The notes beneath the pieces were generated by a model. The model did not search any database. It saw nothing but the letters and a program-made list of their open reading frames with translations, and was not told where the DNA came from. From Glossina fuscipes (lineage: Eukaryota > Arthropoda > Insecta > Diptera > Glossinidae), in NCBI RefSeq assembly GCF_014805625.2, contig NW_023998431.1, positions 2,469,435-2,533,434 on the forward strand: 64,000 nucleotides of DNA, given 5' to 3'. How positions within the stretch are numbered: the first letter of the stretch is position 1; the number at the start of each line of letters is the position of its first letter. The position numbers and the translations under genes are program-made. Positions 13,281 to 24,500 of the stretch are shown piece after piece.

Positions 13281-14110
13281 ATATTCGATCGACTTTGATC
13301 GAATTTTTTATGCTCGTCTCCGTTATCCTGAAAAAGACTAAAAGAAAGAAAAATAGTTAAATTTTCATACTCTCTAAAATTGAGTGAGCGTGGTGGATTT
13401 ATTCTAGCTTTAGAAAGAGAGTGGAAGTTTCTATGTGTTGCAGTTTACGGGTTAGAACCGAAAAACACGGAAAACAATGGTGTCCATAGCTGAGTTTGGG
13501 TCGTTTTCAAAATCTTTCCTGCATTTATTTTTCTGAACGGAAGAACGTTACTATAAATACTGCACAGTTAAGCAAACTGACAGATGAACAGGGGAATGGA
13601 CGAACATGCTTAGATGCATTCCTGTTTTGAAACTGGAGAAGAATTTATATACTTTACGCGGTTTTTGGGCCTTGCTTCTATGCGTTATTAGAGATGCGGA
13701 AAAAAATTGCGTTTTGATACACTAATATTGGGTAGGCGTAGTAAATTTTTCCCAATTTTGTCCAGCATTGTCTGTAGGATAAACGTTCAAATCTTTGTCC
13801 TTTATGAGTAATAAAAAAAAAAAAATCAATTCTTTATTCCTTTTGAAAAGTAACAGTATTCTCTACTTACTTGGTACTCTGTACATGTCCCTCAACTTCC
13901 AATGTTAATACCAATTTTGACATCGATAGCTTAATTTTTGTGGCCAGGCAGATCTTACACAGCCGGTGAGACGGACATGTTTAAATCGATTTAGAATTGG
14001 ATTCTGGTCAAGAATGTATATACTTTGCGGGGTCTCAGATACTTCCTTCTGGGCGTTGCAAACGTTTTAAAAAAATGAATATACCGATCACACTTCGGTG
14101 ATGGATATAA
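13281..14110 (-). mobile_element. Repeat family 1, copy C (both ends present)
   Basis: The left end has the family's terminal inverted pair ATTCGATC (13283-13290) and GATCGAAT (13297-13304), a diverged form of ATTCGGTC/GACCGAAT in copies I and K, followed by the 'cgtctccgttatcctgaaaaagac' block. The right end has 'ctgggcgttgcaaacgtttt', then 'aatatacc' and the 'cacttcggtgatgg' hairpin loop ending in ATATAAAA. The middle shares the 'actgcacagttaagcaaactgacag' and 'taataaaaaa...caattctt' blocks with other copies. It is about 830 bp and non-coding. Confidence 0.65.
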
Positions 14111-15294
14111 AAATAAGAAATAGACAGACGGACTTTGAATCTGCAGATATATTATGTAAATGTTTTAAATAATTATTAGTTTTCCGCCGTGCGTTTGCCA
14201 AAACAATTTTATATCCTAATCCCAATAGACAAACAGGTTAGTCACAATTATCTAAGCAAACTAAAGGTTATTAAAAAGCAATCAGTGTCTGTTAAATAAT
14301 CTGCCTAATAGTCAACTGAAAACGGCCCTTTGGGTCAGTTTCAATTCGTTGATTTTAACTAAAACTTTACTAATGAAGAAGTTTTTTGACGTCCCTTCTT
14401 AAACAAAAATTCAATTATTTGCTTCATATGTTTTGCTAATTGTTAGTTACATTACTATGATTGACTTTTTGCCTGTTTTGAACGATTTTCTTATTTCATT
14501 TTCATAAGCATAGTTACCTTGCCTTGCAGTTAAATTGAAGCGACAGTTAATATATAATTGAGTATCATGTAACAGATTTGCTATTAATTGAAAGCTAAAT
14601 TCACAAATCGATCTTCAATTTAGCTTTTTGTTAAAAGGAGCCTTCGCTTAACTATTTACTTTCTATGTTTCGGCTTTTGATGTCGCTTTTTACGTGTTTG
14701 AAAACCTCAGAACCGATTATAAGGCCACACCAACGTATGTGATTAAATGGAGTCAAACTGTCAGACGATTTAAAAATATGCTCAATTTGTGGATTTTGAA
14801 AAGAATAGTTTTAGTAAAACGACTATATATCTTTACTTTTCCGACTGTAATATAGTTTAGCGTCTAGTGGACGGGCGAATGTGACCCAATGTTATGTGAA
14901 AGGAGAGTATAAATAGTTTGCCTAATTTCCAAATCATATGTATATCTCCATTTTTCCTAGTCTCGTAGTCTTAAATAGCAGAATAGCAAAAGGGCTGCAA
15001 TACTATGCCAAATTTCTTTATTTATTTCTTTTTTAAGCAGGATCATTACACCACGATAAATTTTTACAACATAAGCCACTTGCCTACATATGTAGAATGA
15101 GTAGAGATTCATCATTCCGCGTGATAGAATGATAACATTATCCGAGCATTATTTATAAACCAAATCTACATAACAACAGGAGCTTGTATATTGATCAGTG
15201 ACACCTATTGGTGAAAATGATAAAGTAATGTCATATATTAATGTACGCAACGGATAAATTCGTTTTTTTTCGTTTCGTTTCAACATCGTGGTTA
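14111..15294. other. Unassigned stretch
   Basis: Nothing recognisable. Some of it may be the flank of the mariner remnant that begins near 15295, but I could not find that element's left terminal repeat. Confidence 0.5.
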
Positions 15295-15788
15295 TACTGC
15301 TTGCTAAGCCAAAAAAGAAGAGTCTGGGTTGGGTTAGTCCAGAAGAGTAATCCATATTGACGCCAAAGCGGAATATTCAATGTCATAAGGCTTTGCGAAT
15401 GAACAAAAGAATTACTGCAGATATCTACTAACGTCAATTGTTGCGAAAAAGACCAGCAATAGCGGTTAACAGATGCAAAGTCATCCTCTTGTATGGCAAA
15501 GCTCTACCACACGTTGTAACAGTTGAAGAGGAGACACTGTTACAGCTCGATTGGGAAGTTCTGCTGCAACCGGTTTATTCACCAGACGTAGCGCTTTGTG
15601 ATTGACAATTGTTCAGACCGATGCAGCATGGTTTGGCTGGCACGCGGTTTCGAAATGCTGAAGAAGTGCGAAAATGAGTTGACGATTGCATCGCTATCAA
15701 ACCAATATCGTTCCTTCGACACAGTATCGCCATGTTGCCAAAAAGATGGTCAGAAGTTGTAGAAAATGATGGAAAATGTTTTCATTAA
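15295..15788 (+). pseudogene. mariner transposase remnant, C-terminal two thirds
   Basis: Decayed mariner-family (Tc1/mariner superfamily) DNA transposase on the plus strand. The best-preserved segment (about 15479-15788) translates through WEVLLQPVYSPDVALCD, then QHGLAGTRFRNAEEVRK, then LPKRWSEVVENDGKCFH and a stop at 15786-15788. This is the usual mariner order of WEVL.HPPYSPDLAPSDYHLF followed by the ..RW..V...DG.YF end. Upstream, PKKKSLGWVSPEE and LTPKRNIQCHKAL correspond to the NPKRKKSW/NIHG.KVML region, and ITADIY to the linker. The spacing from the second to the third catalytic position is 34 residues (D34D type). The second Asp is lost (YGKA where HDNA is expected) and the third is kept (CD, 15598-15602). 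In-frame stops at 15603-15605 and 15675-15677, plus at least one frameshift upstream, show it is dead. Terminal repeats were not found. Confidence 0.8.
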
Positions 15789-16886
15789 TATACATATATA
15801 ATGCACCAATTTTTCTCAATAAGTACCTTTTCCAAGTGCAAAAATTATCAAAATACATGCAAGCACCTAATAAAGCACACAAGAAATAGTAAAAATACCT
15901 AGCGTTTGTAATTTAAGCAATCATGATAAACTAAACTTGTTCAAAATCACTGAAAATCTTGAAAACTTACGTGCCTGTATAACGAGAGAAAACAAGCGAG
16001 AAAAATAAAATTTCATGGTCGCGCAGGGCTATTCGTGAAATACCCTACACGTACCTTATGGCGTCGCATACAATTTGTCTCCTATTTTGATCATAAAATA
16101 TTAAGATTCTATGCACATGTAAAGGATTTTGATATCTTTCTATAAATATTAAAGATATTATATGAACGTTTATTAAAAAGTAATTCAAATTCACAAGTAA
16201 TTAAATATAAAGAAATAATAATAATAATAATAATAAAAGTACGGAAAAGGTTTGACGACTGTACTGTACTACTTTACAACTTGAGTTCACTCAACAACTG
16301 ATGCTTGTCTCCCTCTCTGTTTCCTTCGCACGTCGCTTAGCACGTTTTACTCTTCGTTTGTTCTATCAGCTCTCCACTGCTTATTTTTGGCTTTCTTTTT
16401 TTGATCGGTTAAAATGCGACTACGAACATTATCTCTTAGACTAACTATGAGAAGAAATAAATAGGATATAAGCATCATGCAATCTATTTCAGTAGCATCG
16501 GGTCTTAAAACTTATAATTTAGGCGTCAATAAGTTAAATGAATACACCAACATATGTAATCTTCCAGAAAAACAAAACGAAAAATGGTCGGAAAGCAATC
16601 GTAGCACTTTAAAAGAAGGATCACTCGTCATTTAACTTAAGTATACCTAACGAAGTTTCCCATAGATTAACTTTCGATGCAGTAAAAATACAAACCTTCC
16701 AAGGTTACTTAAATATAAATTCTATCCCTTATATTAGTTCAAAGTTTTTTACGCGGGGTAATATTGATGCCAATAGATTGGGCAACGCTCACCTGATTGT
16801 CTCAAACGATCATGTGCTTAAAAAGTGACATTTCTTGTGAGAACAGTTTGCTAATTCTTTGATCGTCTAAAAAGTTATATTGATTT
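15789..16886. other. Unassigned stretch between two mariner remnants
   Basis: AT-rich, with an (AAT)n-type run near 16217-16237. No gene seen. Confidence 0.5.
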
Positions 16887-17215
16887 GAAAATGAATGAAA
16901 TATCGGAAGGGACAGGCTATGTGAGACTTTTTTAAATAAAAAAGATAAAAACGCTGCAAGAATAAAAATGTTGTGAAGGGTACGGTGAGAATTTTGCTCG
17001 TGAAAACGAAGAGCCCAGTAGTGGTTTGCTCGATTCCAATTTCGCGAACTGCGATGTCAAAGATGCACGTTAGAGTCAGTGGAAAAGTCAATTAAATTTT
17101 GCAACTGGCGGAGCAAGACCGGCACACAAACTGTCAAGAAACAGCGGAGGCACTTAACATCAACCACATGACAGTGTGGAATTGTTCAAAAAGAGCAGCC
17201 TACAAAGAGAAGCGC
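16887..17215 (+). pseudogene. mariner transposase remnant, N-terminal DNA-binding domain
   Basis: A second, unrelated mariner copy. One frame reads DKNAARI, then KRRAQ-stop-WFARFQF, matching the N-terminal helix-turn-helix pattern of mariner transposases (KNAA...GEN...R..QNWFARF). A shift of frame then gives QLAEQDRHTNCQETAEAL and NINHMTVWNCSKRAAYKEK, the second helix-turn-helix (EI.EADRH.T..EIAE.LN..H.TV.NHLK..GY.KK). The match stops there, just before the expected KLDVWVPHEL segment, so the catalytic domain is absent. Several in-frame stops and at least one frameshift occur. The upstream in-frame start is not clear. It differs in sequence type from the remnants at 15295 and 22895, so at least three mariner lineages have entered this region. 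Confidence 0.75.
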
Positions 17216-17688
17216 GAAACTACGGAAAAAACTGCGGAGGCTTTTCAATATTTTAATATTATGATATCATGTAGTATTGGCAGGCGACCACACAACTTTA
17301 AAGCTATGTCCTCATTACATATATGTAGGTATGTCTGACATTATCTTTACGCTAACACCGAATTGCTCTACATTTATTGTCCACGTCTAATGAATAGGAT
17401 ATATGTTCTCATTTAGGTAAAATATTAATTTTATATATGGGTAATATTACAAGTGATTTAAATAGCTGTAATATATGCATACGTAACTAAGTAGGGTAAG
17501 GAGAGTGGGGTAACCTTGTGGCCATTCATTTGCATAATACTTTCATCATAAAATCGCACTGCACATATATCATTTTATATTTCTACTGGCCTACTATATG
17601 AATACCTACGCTTTGCACAAATGTATATAAAACAAATCATAGGTATTTTAATAGGTTATGTGTTTCTTAATATTTAAGATTACAAATA
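17216..17688. other. Unassigned stretch
   Basis: AT-rich sequence between the mariner fragment and the SINE; no terminal repeat or gene seen. Confidence 0.5.
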
Positions 17689-17887
17689 AATGTTGCGAAT
17701 CCGCCGGAGTAGCCGAAGGCGAGGAGTCTCGACCAGCAAGTCAATGGTCGTCGGTTCGAATCTCAAGTGCGGTAGAGTTTTTAATAAAAGCCGATAGCCT
17801 TAGATGGCAGTGCTTTTAAGAGTTTAGTCTTGGAATTTATTTCTCTGACGAAATTAATAATAATAATTAATAATTAATGTTGCGAAT
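17689..17887 (+). mobile_element. tRNA-derived SINE, copy 1, with perfect target-site duplication
   Basis: Body 17701-17875 is flanked by an exact 12-bp direct repeat, AATGTTGCGAAT, at 17689-17700 and 17876-17887: a target-site duplication. The head is tRNA-like: an A-box-like GTAGCCGAAGGC (17709-17720) and a perfect B box GGTTCGAATC (17753-17762), 44 bases apart as in copies 2 and 3. Its GGCCGAGT/GTGGGTTCGAATC context in the other copies resembles class II tRNA-Ser or tRNA-Leu. The unrelated body (GCGGTAGAGTTTTTAATAAA, then GCCTTAGATGGCAGTGCTTT) is followed by an AATTAATAATAATAATTAAT tail. SINEs are transcribed by RNA polymerase III from such internal boxes and copied by LINE proteins. It encodes nothing. 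Confidence 0.85.
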
Positions 17888-19394
17888 ATATAAAATAAAT
17901 ATTTTACTGAATACATACAAATCTATACTTCTGTTTTATAAATTTCAGTAACGGCAACAATGCCCCTTCCGACCAAAAAAAAAGCTGAGTAAAATACAAT
18001 AACGAATTGCCTATGGCAACAAAGCATTAGAGACAATACTGACTAACAGACGGATTACTGCATCTAGTTAGTTCGTTTGACCAAGAATCATTGGATATGT
18101 GAGTTCGTTTATGAATCAGTTTTAACTTGGAACCGATACACAATATTCTTCCCCTCGCTACCACATGATGACTTATAAGAATTACTGTTCGATTCCTTTT
18201 AGGCGGTTGTGCGTGCTGCGAGAGATTTCGTCCCAGCAAACGATAAGATGGTTTATAACGAGTCGTTCACTCTAAGGATGATTGCTGGATTAGTTTGACG
18301 AAGAAAGCATGATAAGAAAACGTACAACAAAATCGGTATAGTGTTGCGTGCAAGCTGCTTTTCAGCCAAATTTCATTTCTTTATAAACTCTCGTTCTCCT
18401 TAACTCTTGGTAATTACGTTCTAATATAAATTAAAGTTTACGGATATATGTATTTATAATATATATATATATATATATTCTAACACCGACGAGAGTTTAC
18501 TTGCGAGCCGCGAATGTAAACTCTTCGTTACATGTTTAATAAGCTTAATGCAACTTACGGAATAGTCTATTGGAAAGAGTTATATTTTCGATTGCTCGCG
18601 ATATTAATACTAGAATATCTTCCTATATATGAACTGCATGCTTCATCGACAGATTTCCAAAACCAATTGTTCGTAAGACGTCTTATTTAATTGCGAAAAT
18701 GTACCGCTGTACAAAGGTTTAATCATTTAATGAAGATTCTTTCAATGTAGAAAGAATTTGCACTTGTGATGACTGATGATGTTTTACGATCTTTAGAATG
18801 TCTTGCTGCAGTCGGCACAATCCCCGCGATGTTATGAATAAGAAAGTATGCAGCCCAACGAAAAATAGCAGAACACCAGTAAAACATATCGTTGATGTAT
18901 TTTCATCTCAATTACCAATTACGAGAGTGTAACTCCCTTACCCATTAATAGTGCCATAGTTTGAAGGATTGCTTATGTGTTGTACGCTTAGCTTTAAACC
19001 TAAAATTTCACAGACATAGGTTTAATGTTTATCAAGCCCATTGGTAGAACTGCAGTCATAGCGAAAAGTTAGGGCTCAAGTTTGACTTTTTGATGGAGTC
19101 ATAGCTAGACATTCTTCCTTGGACTTGAAGCAAAGGGTATGCACGATTCGACCAAAGTCGAATTCGACTTTCTCGTTTGTTTTTTGGTTCTTGCCGTTGT
19201 TTTATGGCGTTCTTTCAATCAATACTAAGAACTTTTCTCACAAATTAAAAACATTAAATAAAGAAAAACCGTCTCAAGTTCAAAATTTAGTTAAAGATAA
19301 TTAACAGATATTACGCAAAACTTTTTATTGGGTTAAATGTATTTGCAAATACATTTTTTTGCAGTCACAATTGCTAACAATCGATTCAGAATAA
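17888..19394. other. Unassigned stretch with a small hairpin
   Basis: Contains a TA microsatellite near 18458-18479 and, just after it, AGAGTTTAC (18492-18500) with its reverse complement GTAAACTCT (18516-18524) around a 15-nt loop. A minus-strand 70-codon frame at 18027-18239 is unrecognised. Confidence 0.5.
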
Positions 19395-19855
19395 CTTTGT
19401 GAAGCGATTTAAGTATGTCTGTCCATTTGTTTTGTGTTCAATGTAGTGATCGCAATTTTCAAGATGTTTTGGCTCGAGGACGACCGCTATTGAGAATGGA
19501 TTGGATCATATCCATTTTTCGCTTTTTTCTCATATAACGAATGTAATTGCACTTTTGAAACACTTATATGAAAACCAGAGACAAGACTATAGTGGGAGAT
19601 GGCCCACCATGGAGTACCTTACGCCATTTCGCTTAATACAGTTATTCACATAGGGACTTTTCAAAATAACTTACAAAAGTCAATCCGAGCCATTGTCAGT
19701 AGTACATATGCCTTATGCTAAACACGTGGATGTGCCAAATTTCATCAAAGTATTGCAAAAATGGCGATCTGCATATTAAACGCAGGAACACATGGACAGT
19801 CAAACAAATGGACAGTCAAGCTTAGATCCACGCAGAAAGTGAATCTGAAGCAATC
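19395..19855 (+). mobile_element. Dispersed repeat family 2, copy 1
   Basis: Shares ordered blocks with 24270-24500, 34990-35415, 39105-39330 and 53700-53905: 'actatagtgggagatggcccaccatggagtacctta' (here about 19588-19623), 'cacatagggacttttcaaaataa', 'gtgccaaatttcatcaaagtattgcaaaaatggcgatctg' and 'catggacagtcaa'. The style (short conserved phrases, a gacag-type block) resembles family 1, but the sequences are different. It is non-coding, and terminal structures were not identified. Confidence 0.45.
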
Positions 19856-22489
19856 GGTATAATAAAAAATGGCACTGTCTCAACTCTTTTTCGGTGTTAG
19901 ATGCACCTGGCAAAATCTTAATACAACCTGTAGTACCGCAAATGTTGTAGGATGTAAATATTTTTCATTTTTGTATATGTCGACAAAATTCCATGGAAAA
20001 CTGTATTTTGATGTATTAAGTGAATTTGGAAAATTTGAATGGGATGGGACATTTTTGAACACCTCCCATAAAATCATCCATATAAAAAAAATTAATCTTT
20101 GAATGGCAGCAAGCAATAATTTATAATGAAAATTAACCGGGAATAGTGATTTATTGAGTTTAGACTACGGGGATCTATATTTTGGCCTCTTCCCATGTAA
20201 GAGTTATCATGAAATGTAAGACTTTACAGGAGACCAAAAGACCATTTTTGATAGATTATGACGAAGGCAGGTGAAGAATTGTCTTAGTTGAAGTGTTGTA
20301 CGGCCCGGCTATATATGATTTTACTTAAATCGTTATTTCCTTTGCAATGCGCAGACGTGCCATGGGAATACTATTATCTTCGGCTGTCTATTTAACAGCG
20401 AAAACGTTTTCAAGTTGCATCTACACTTAATGGGTCTTTTTAATGATTCAATGCGAAAATAGTCATTATCGGCAAAGTGATGCGTTCATAATTAATGAAG
20501 AAGCTTCAATTTAGTGAATGCGGGGCATGACTTATTTCATAAATAATCTTGAAAATGTCATAACATATTTATTTTTCTTAACCATTCCATAAACTATTCC
20601 ATAACGATTACAAGCAGTCTTCGTCTCATTCATTTTCAGCTGCTTATTTCAATTCAGAATTCTTAATCCAGCTGACTGTTTTATATACGTTATTGTAAAA
20701 CTTTAATATGCCTTTGCTTGTATTGTCGTCAAGTTTGCATGTTGTGAACCTCTTTTCGTTCATATTTTTTTCTTTCTTTCCTTCGTTCCTTGCAACAACA
20801 CTTAAATATTTTACGAATGCATTCTGTTGCAAAAAATGAAAGGGGAAAGAAAGGAAATGTTTTACTTTCTTTACTTTACTTGTACGTGTGTCTACGTTGT
20901 TTTTGGCTTGTTTAGATGGTTAGTTAGATTGTAAACTTCTTCTGGTTTAAAGGCATAATTACATTAACATAGAGCAAACTTTTCAACGAGTTGAAAGGGA
21001 AATTCTAATTTTGATAGGGTAAAAAGAAAAGAGAATTCTACGATCACCAAGAGGGGGGTTACCAGTATAACTCATACGTAAAAATTTAAAATATTTATAA
21101 CTTCAGTTGAAACTTATCTTAGCTTAACAGGTTGAAACAGTGTCTTAAATCATTTATTATCTGTTAGACTAAAAATGTTCAGCGATATTTAATACTTCCA
21201 ATTAAAAATTTGATTATTTTTGCGTTGGCATGAAAATGAGATTTATTTCAGTTGCATTGGATAAAGGATTATTGTCTCATTCAAATGGTTAAATTATCTC
21301 TTGAATAATTTCTTCTTATGATTTTGTACGATTTTCGGTGAAGGCATTAAGGGGCTACCTTGCCTTGATTGCTTAATAATTAAGTCTCAAAAAAAGTTCT
21401 GACGATTTAAGAAGTTCAATGATGAACTGAACGTAAGTCCGTGGGAGATAATAAACAATGGTTGTCATAGAGGTTATCCCGAAATTCAAAAGCTCGTTTC
21501 AACTTAAGCTCAATCATCTCATCGATTCATGGACTTGCATACAAATAATATTTCGTAAATATATCGCCTCACAGAAACTGTTTGCTCCATGAATATAACG
21601 CTCCGTAATATAACGATTGCGTAAAAAATAAAAGAACATTTATTTCGTTCGAAAAATCGGAGATAACCAATTTATCATGAAGAAGAGCATTGTATGAACA
21701 TTGTAATGAACAAGGCCCCCACAACGCAACACAACACAATACACAGGCGATTTATGTTTGTGTTGTAATCTTTTGTGGACTTCAAACTTATTCATACCAC
21801 TGGGGTATCAAACTTGCATTTGAATGCGACTTCTAACTTCCAAGCAAACTTGTTGGCTGTGTTGGTTGCGTTGGCTGTTTTCACTTCAAACATGCTTGTG
21901 GTTGACGCAACTGAAATGTCGGCAATGGATCTACAAGTGTTTTTTAGTAAAATTGTGTGCGCATATATATCTATACATCTATCTATACATCAATTTGGAA
22001 TGCTTATTAAAGATTTTCGTTCTCGGGATTTTAATATTTAATGATAAGATAGTGGTCTGAAGGGGATGTTATTTATTTTTTAGTTATACGTGTATCACAT
22101 GGTATTCGTTCGAATTACTTAAACGAAAAGGATATCTAAGGGGTAACTCTACCCTAAAGATCGATATTTTTTTTTATTATGTACTGTATAAAATTAGTTT
22201 TGGATAATATTTCTTTAACGGTAGTAAATATATAAATATATATATAATATGCATATCTGAAATGAAGTGGTCTTGCGTTTCAAATATTTAAGTAAAAACA
22301 ATCGATAGGAAAACAATTTAATGAAGACTGACTGTGTCACTATAACGAATGGGTGCTAAAAAATGAACAGCTATACATTACCATACAACTATAGTTGACC
22401 TTTCTTGAGAAAGAATTCCTTGTAATGATTGCATTCATGCTTGACCGAACCCTCTATATCTACCGCCCTTATCTTAGGAACGCTCGAAA
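19856..22489. other. Unassigned stretch
   Basis: No recognised gene. A hydrophobic reading frame at 21775-21936 is annotated separately as a weak exon candidate. Overlapping frames on both strands at 19869-20116 match nothing I know. Confidence 0.5.
21775..21936 (+). CDS. Weak candidate exon with a signal-peptide-like segment
   Basis: A reading frame open from a stop at 21766-21768 contains NLLAVLVALAVFTSNMLVVDATE, written here in two parts: a hydrophobic core NLLAVLVALAVF and then TSNMLVVDATE. That is the shape of a secretory signal peptide followed by an A-T-E type cleavage site. A possible splice donor (CAA followed by GTGTTT) lies at 21936/21937. Against it, no in-frame ATG precedes the hydrophobic part, so an upstream exon would be needed; the best internal acceptor is poor; and a 78-codon frame overlaps it in another phase. 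I do not recognise the protein. Chance is the more likely explanation. Confidence 0.15.
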
Positions 22490-22894
22490 AAGAAATTGTG
22501 TAAATTATAAAATTGAGTGGGCGCGGCACATTTTTTTTCATTTCCCACTAATAATTTAGGATCATCCATGTACGTGGAAATTTAATTGTTGTATCTGTGT
22601 AATAAGTGAAATCTTTTTTTTTTATTCTATAGAGGGCTCTTTAATCAATTTGGTTCATTTCCAATACAAAACTGCGCCGGAAATTTAAAATTTAATACCG
22701 ATTCCTCAATTTTTACGACCCGGAGCATGTTTGCTGTAATCCAGATGGACAGCTTACTTGGAAAACAAGCAAAAGTACGGACAGACTTGCCTTGGTCGGT
22801 CCAGGATTTAATGCTGATATACAAAATATACTAATTCATAGGGTTTCCGAATCTTCTTTCCGAGTACAACAAACATTTTCACAATGTGAATATA
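22490..22894 (-). mobile_element. Repeat family 1, copy F, interrupted by mariner
   Basis: Shows the 'aaattgagtgggcgcgg' block, 'cattttcaatac' and 'gaccggagcatg'-like blocks, 'atccagatggacag', 'gatttaatgctgatatacaaaatatact' and 'ggtttccgaatcttctttccgag...caaacattttcacaatgtgaatata'. The last phrase is where other copies read 'gacaaaatgaatataccc'. Here the sequence switches abruptly to the mariner end at 22895, straight after TA. The usual terminal hairpin is not visible on the far side, because the mariner is itself truncated. Confidence 0.55.
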
Positions 22895-23402
22895 TTAGTT
22901 TGGGGAAAAAGAAATCTATTATTTTTATATGAACTTCAGGACTTTATTTAACATGCTTCGGATTGTCCAATTTGGGTCAAGTATGCACTGTCTTGTTGTA
23001 TGATTTGTTGTCATTTTAAAGGTAACTTCAAAATGCCTCTCTCATAGAAGTCCTGGTCTCTATTTGCAAAAAACTCTAGTAGTCGATTTTCACAATCCTT
23101 CCTAGATTCCAATTTTTTATCATTAAAGAAATTTTGTAATGCAAGAAAAAGATGATAATCGCTTGGTGCCAAGTCCGGACTGTATGGCGGATGGATTAAA
23201 ACTTCCCAACAAAGCTCCCGAAATTTCTGCCGAGTCACTGTAGATGTGTGTGGCCTAGCGTTGTCCTGGTGGAACATGACACCTCTCCTGTTGGCCAATT
23301 CTGGCCGTTTCTGGTCAATCGCTATCTTCAAACGGCCCAGTAGTTGACAGTAGAGATCAGAATTTAGCGTTTGGCCATATGGAAGCAACTCATAATACGT
23401 AA
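22895..23402 (-). mobile_element. mariner element, 3' half with terminal repeat
   Basis: A 5'-truncated mariner in minus orientation. Its terminal inverted repeat starts at 22895 (TTAGTTTGGGGAAAAAGAAA) immediately after a TA dinucleotide, the required mariner target. The transposase part continues to about 23402, where it stops matching in the YYELLPYGQ region, so the N-terminal DNA-binding domain and the first catalytic Asp are gone, as is the other terminal repeat. The transposase wording is closest to what I know of the irritans subfamily of mariners. Confidence 0.85.
22948..23402 (-). pseudogene. mariner transposase, catalytic C-terminal part
   Basis: Minus-strand frame with LLPYGQTLNSDLYCQ, RGVMFHQDNARPHTS, LIHPPYSPDLAPSDYHLF and FYERGILKLPLK. 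The second and third catalytic Asp (in HQDN and PSDYH) are intact with exactly 34 residues between them, the D34D signature of mariner, which cuts and pastes DNA at TA sites. The frame is open from 23388 to 23011 and stops where the family has KW. The Trp codon has become TGA. Beyond it the normal C-terminus continues in frame (AYLTQIGQSEAC) to the expected stop at 22948-22950. So there is one nonsense change plus loss of the 5' half. The low damage makes it the youngest of the three mariners here. Confidence 0.9.
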
Positions 23403-24269
23403 AACTATGCGTGTATTGAGGACAAGAACTTGTTTTAAATGTTTTTCCTTTTGTTTTTTTATTACGTTCGATTAATTAGGTCGGTGAAATCGATTCATGG
23501 GCTTAATGAATTGTTAAGTTAGAACCCAATATTTTAGATTAAACTCTTTAGGGTTTTAAAATAAAGATCTTAATTTTTTCTTCAATAACATCGCATTGTC
23601 AAGTTTGAACATTAACTGAATTGAATCAAGCTTTCAACTGTAAAAACATTTTTAAAGTAACGAATAAAGCGTGGTATGTTCATAAAATTTTTAATTTATA
23701 CAATGACGTATAGAATGCCGTCAGGTCGTTCGAAAGTGCTTTGAAGTGCACGGGATATATCCAATGATATATTATTTTATTTTGCAATTAAACATCATGC
23801 AAAAGCTAATACCAAGCTGTGTGTGTGTGTGTGAATATAGTTTGTTTCGCCTTTAAATGGATATGTGAACTTTGTCTCTAATTTGAAAGGGACTCATTCG
23901 TTTGGAGAGAGTTCTAACGTCTTGTTTTTAATAGACGCATACATACGCGTCATTAATTTTATTCCCTTATCCCTTATTCACACGAATATATATATATATA
24001 TACGTACATACATACATATACATAATTTATAAACTTAAAATAATATAACATAATATATGTTAGCGTGTGTACTTCTACGCGACCTATACTGGTGTCGAGG
24101 TGAAACTCCAAGATCATATCAAATCTTTCTTTGTTTTAAACCCGATTAGAGCTCTTAGTAAGCGAATCGAAGAAGATAATTAAATCTCTATTTGGACATT
24201 TTCGATAACTGCTATAACTACGTAAACTGGCCTTTGTTTTTATAGTTGCAAAAAGATACAAACAAGAAG
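23403..24269. other. Unassigned stretch
   Basis: No match to the missing mariner half. A short (GT)n run lies at 23819-23832 and a TA run near 23987-24003. Confidence 0.5.
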
Positions 24270-24500
24270 AACCACTATAGTCGGCAATGATTTACCATTA
24301 AGTACCTTAAATCACCTTATAGGTATTCTTGGAAAGAGTTTTCCAAATGAGGCGTTATATGGAAGTGGTCGAAGAAGTGCTTCGCTCCGAACAATCCGAT
24401 TTTTAACAGCGTTCATTTTTGGGATAAAACACGTGAGTGTGCCAGTGTATTAAATTTCGGATGGACATGCTTAGCTTGATAGTGTATCTCAACTCCTTAA
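24270..24500 (+). mobile_element. Repeat family 2, copy 2 (partial)
   Basis: 'actatagtcggcaatgatttaccattaagtaccttaaatcacctta' aligns with 19588-19630, and 'gaggcgttatatggaagtggtcgaag' aligns with 35170-35195 and 53735-53760. The remainder is diverged. Confidence 0.4.

Noticed and set aside
17701..17775. Possible tRNA gene (good B box and A-box-like segment)
   Set aside because: No matching acceptor stem or proper anticodon arm, and the same sequence with a shared non-tRNA body recurs at 40.7 and 54.1 kb with AAT tails and target duplications. It is a SINE head.
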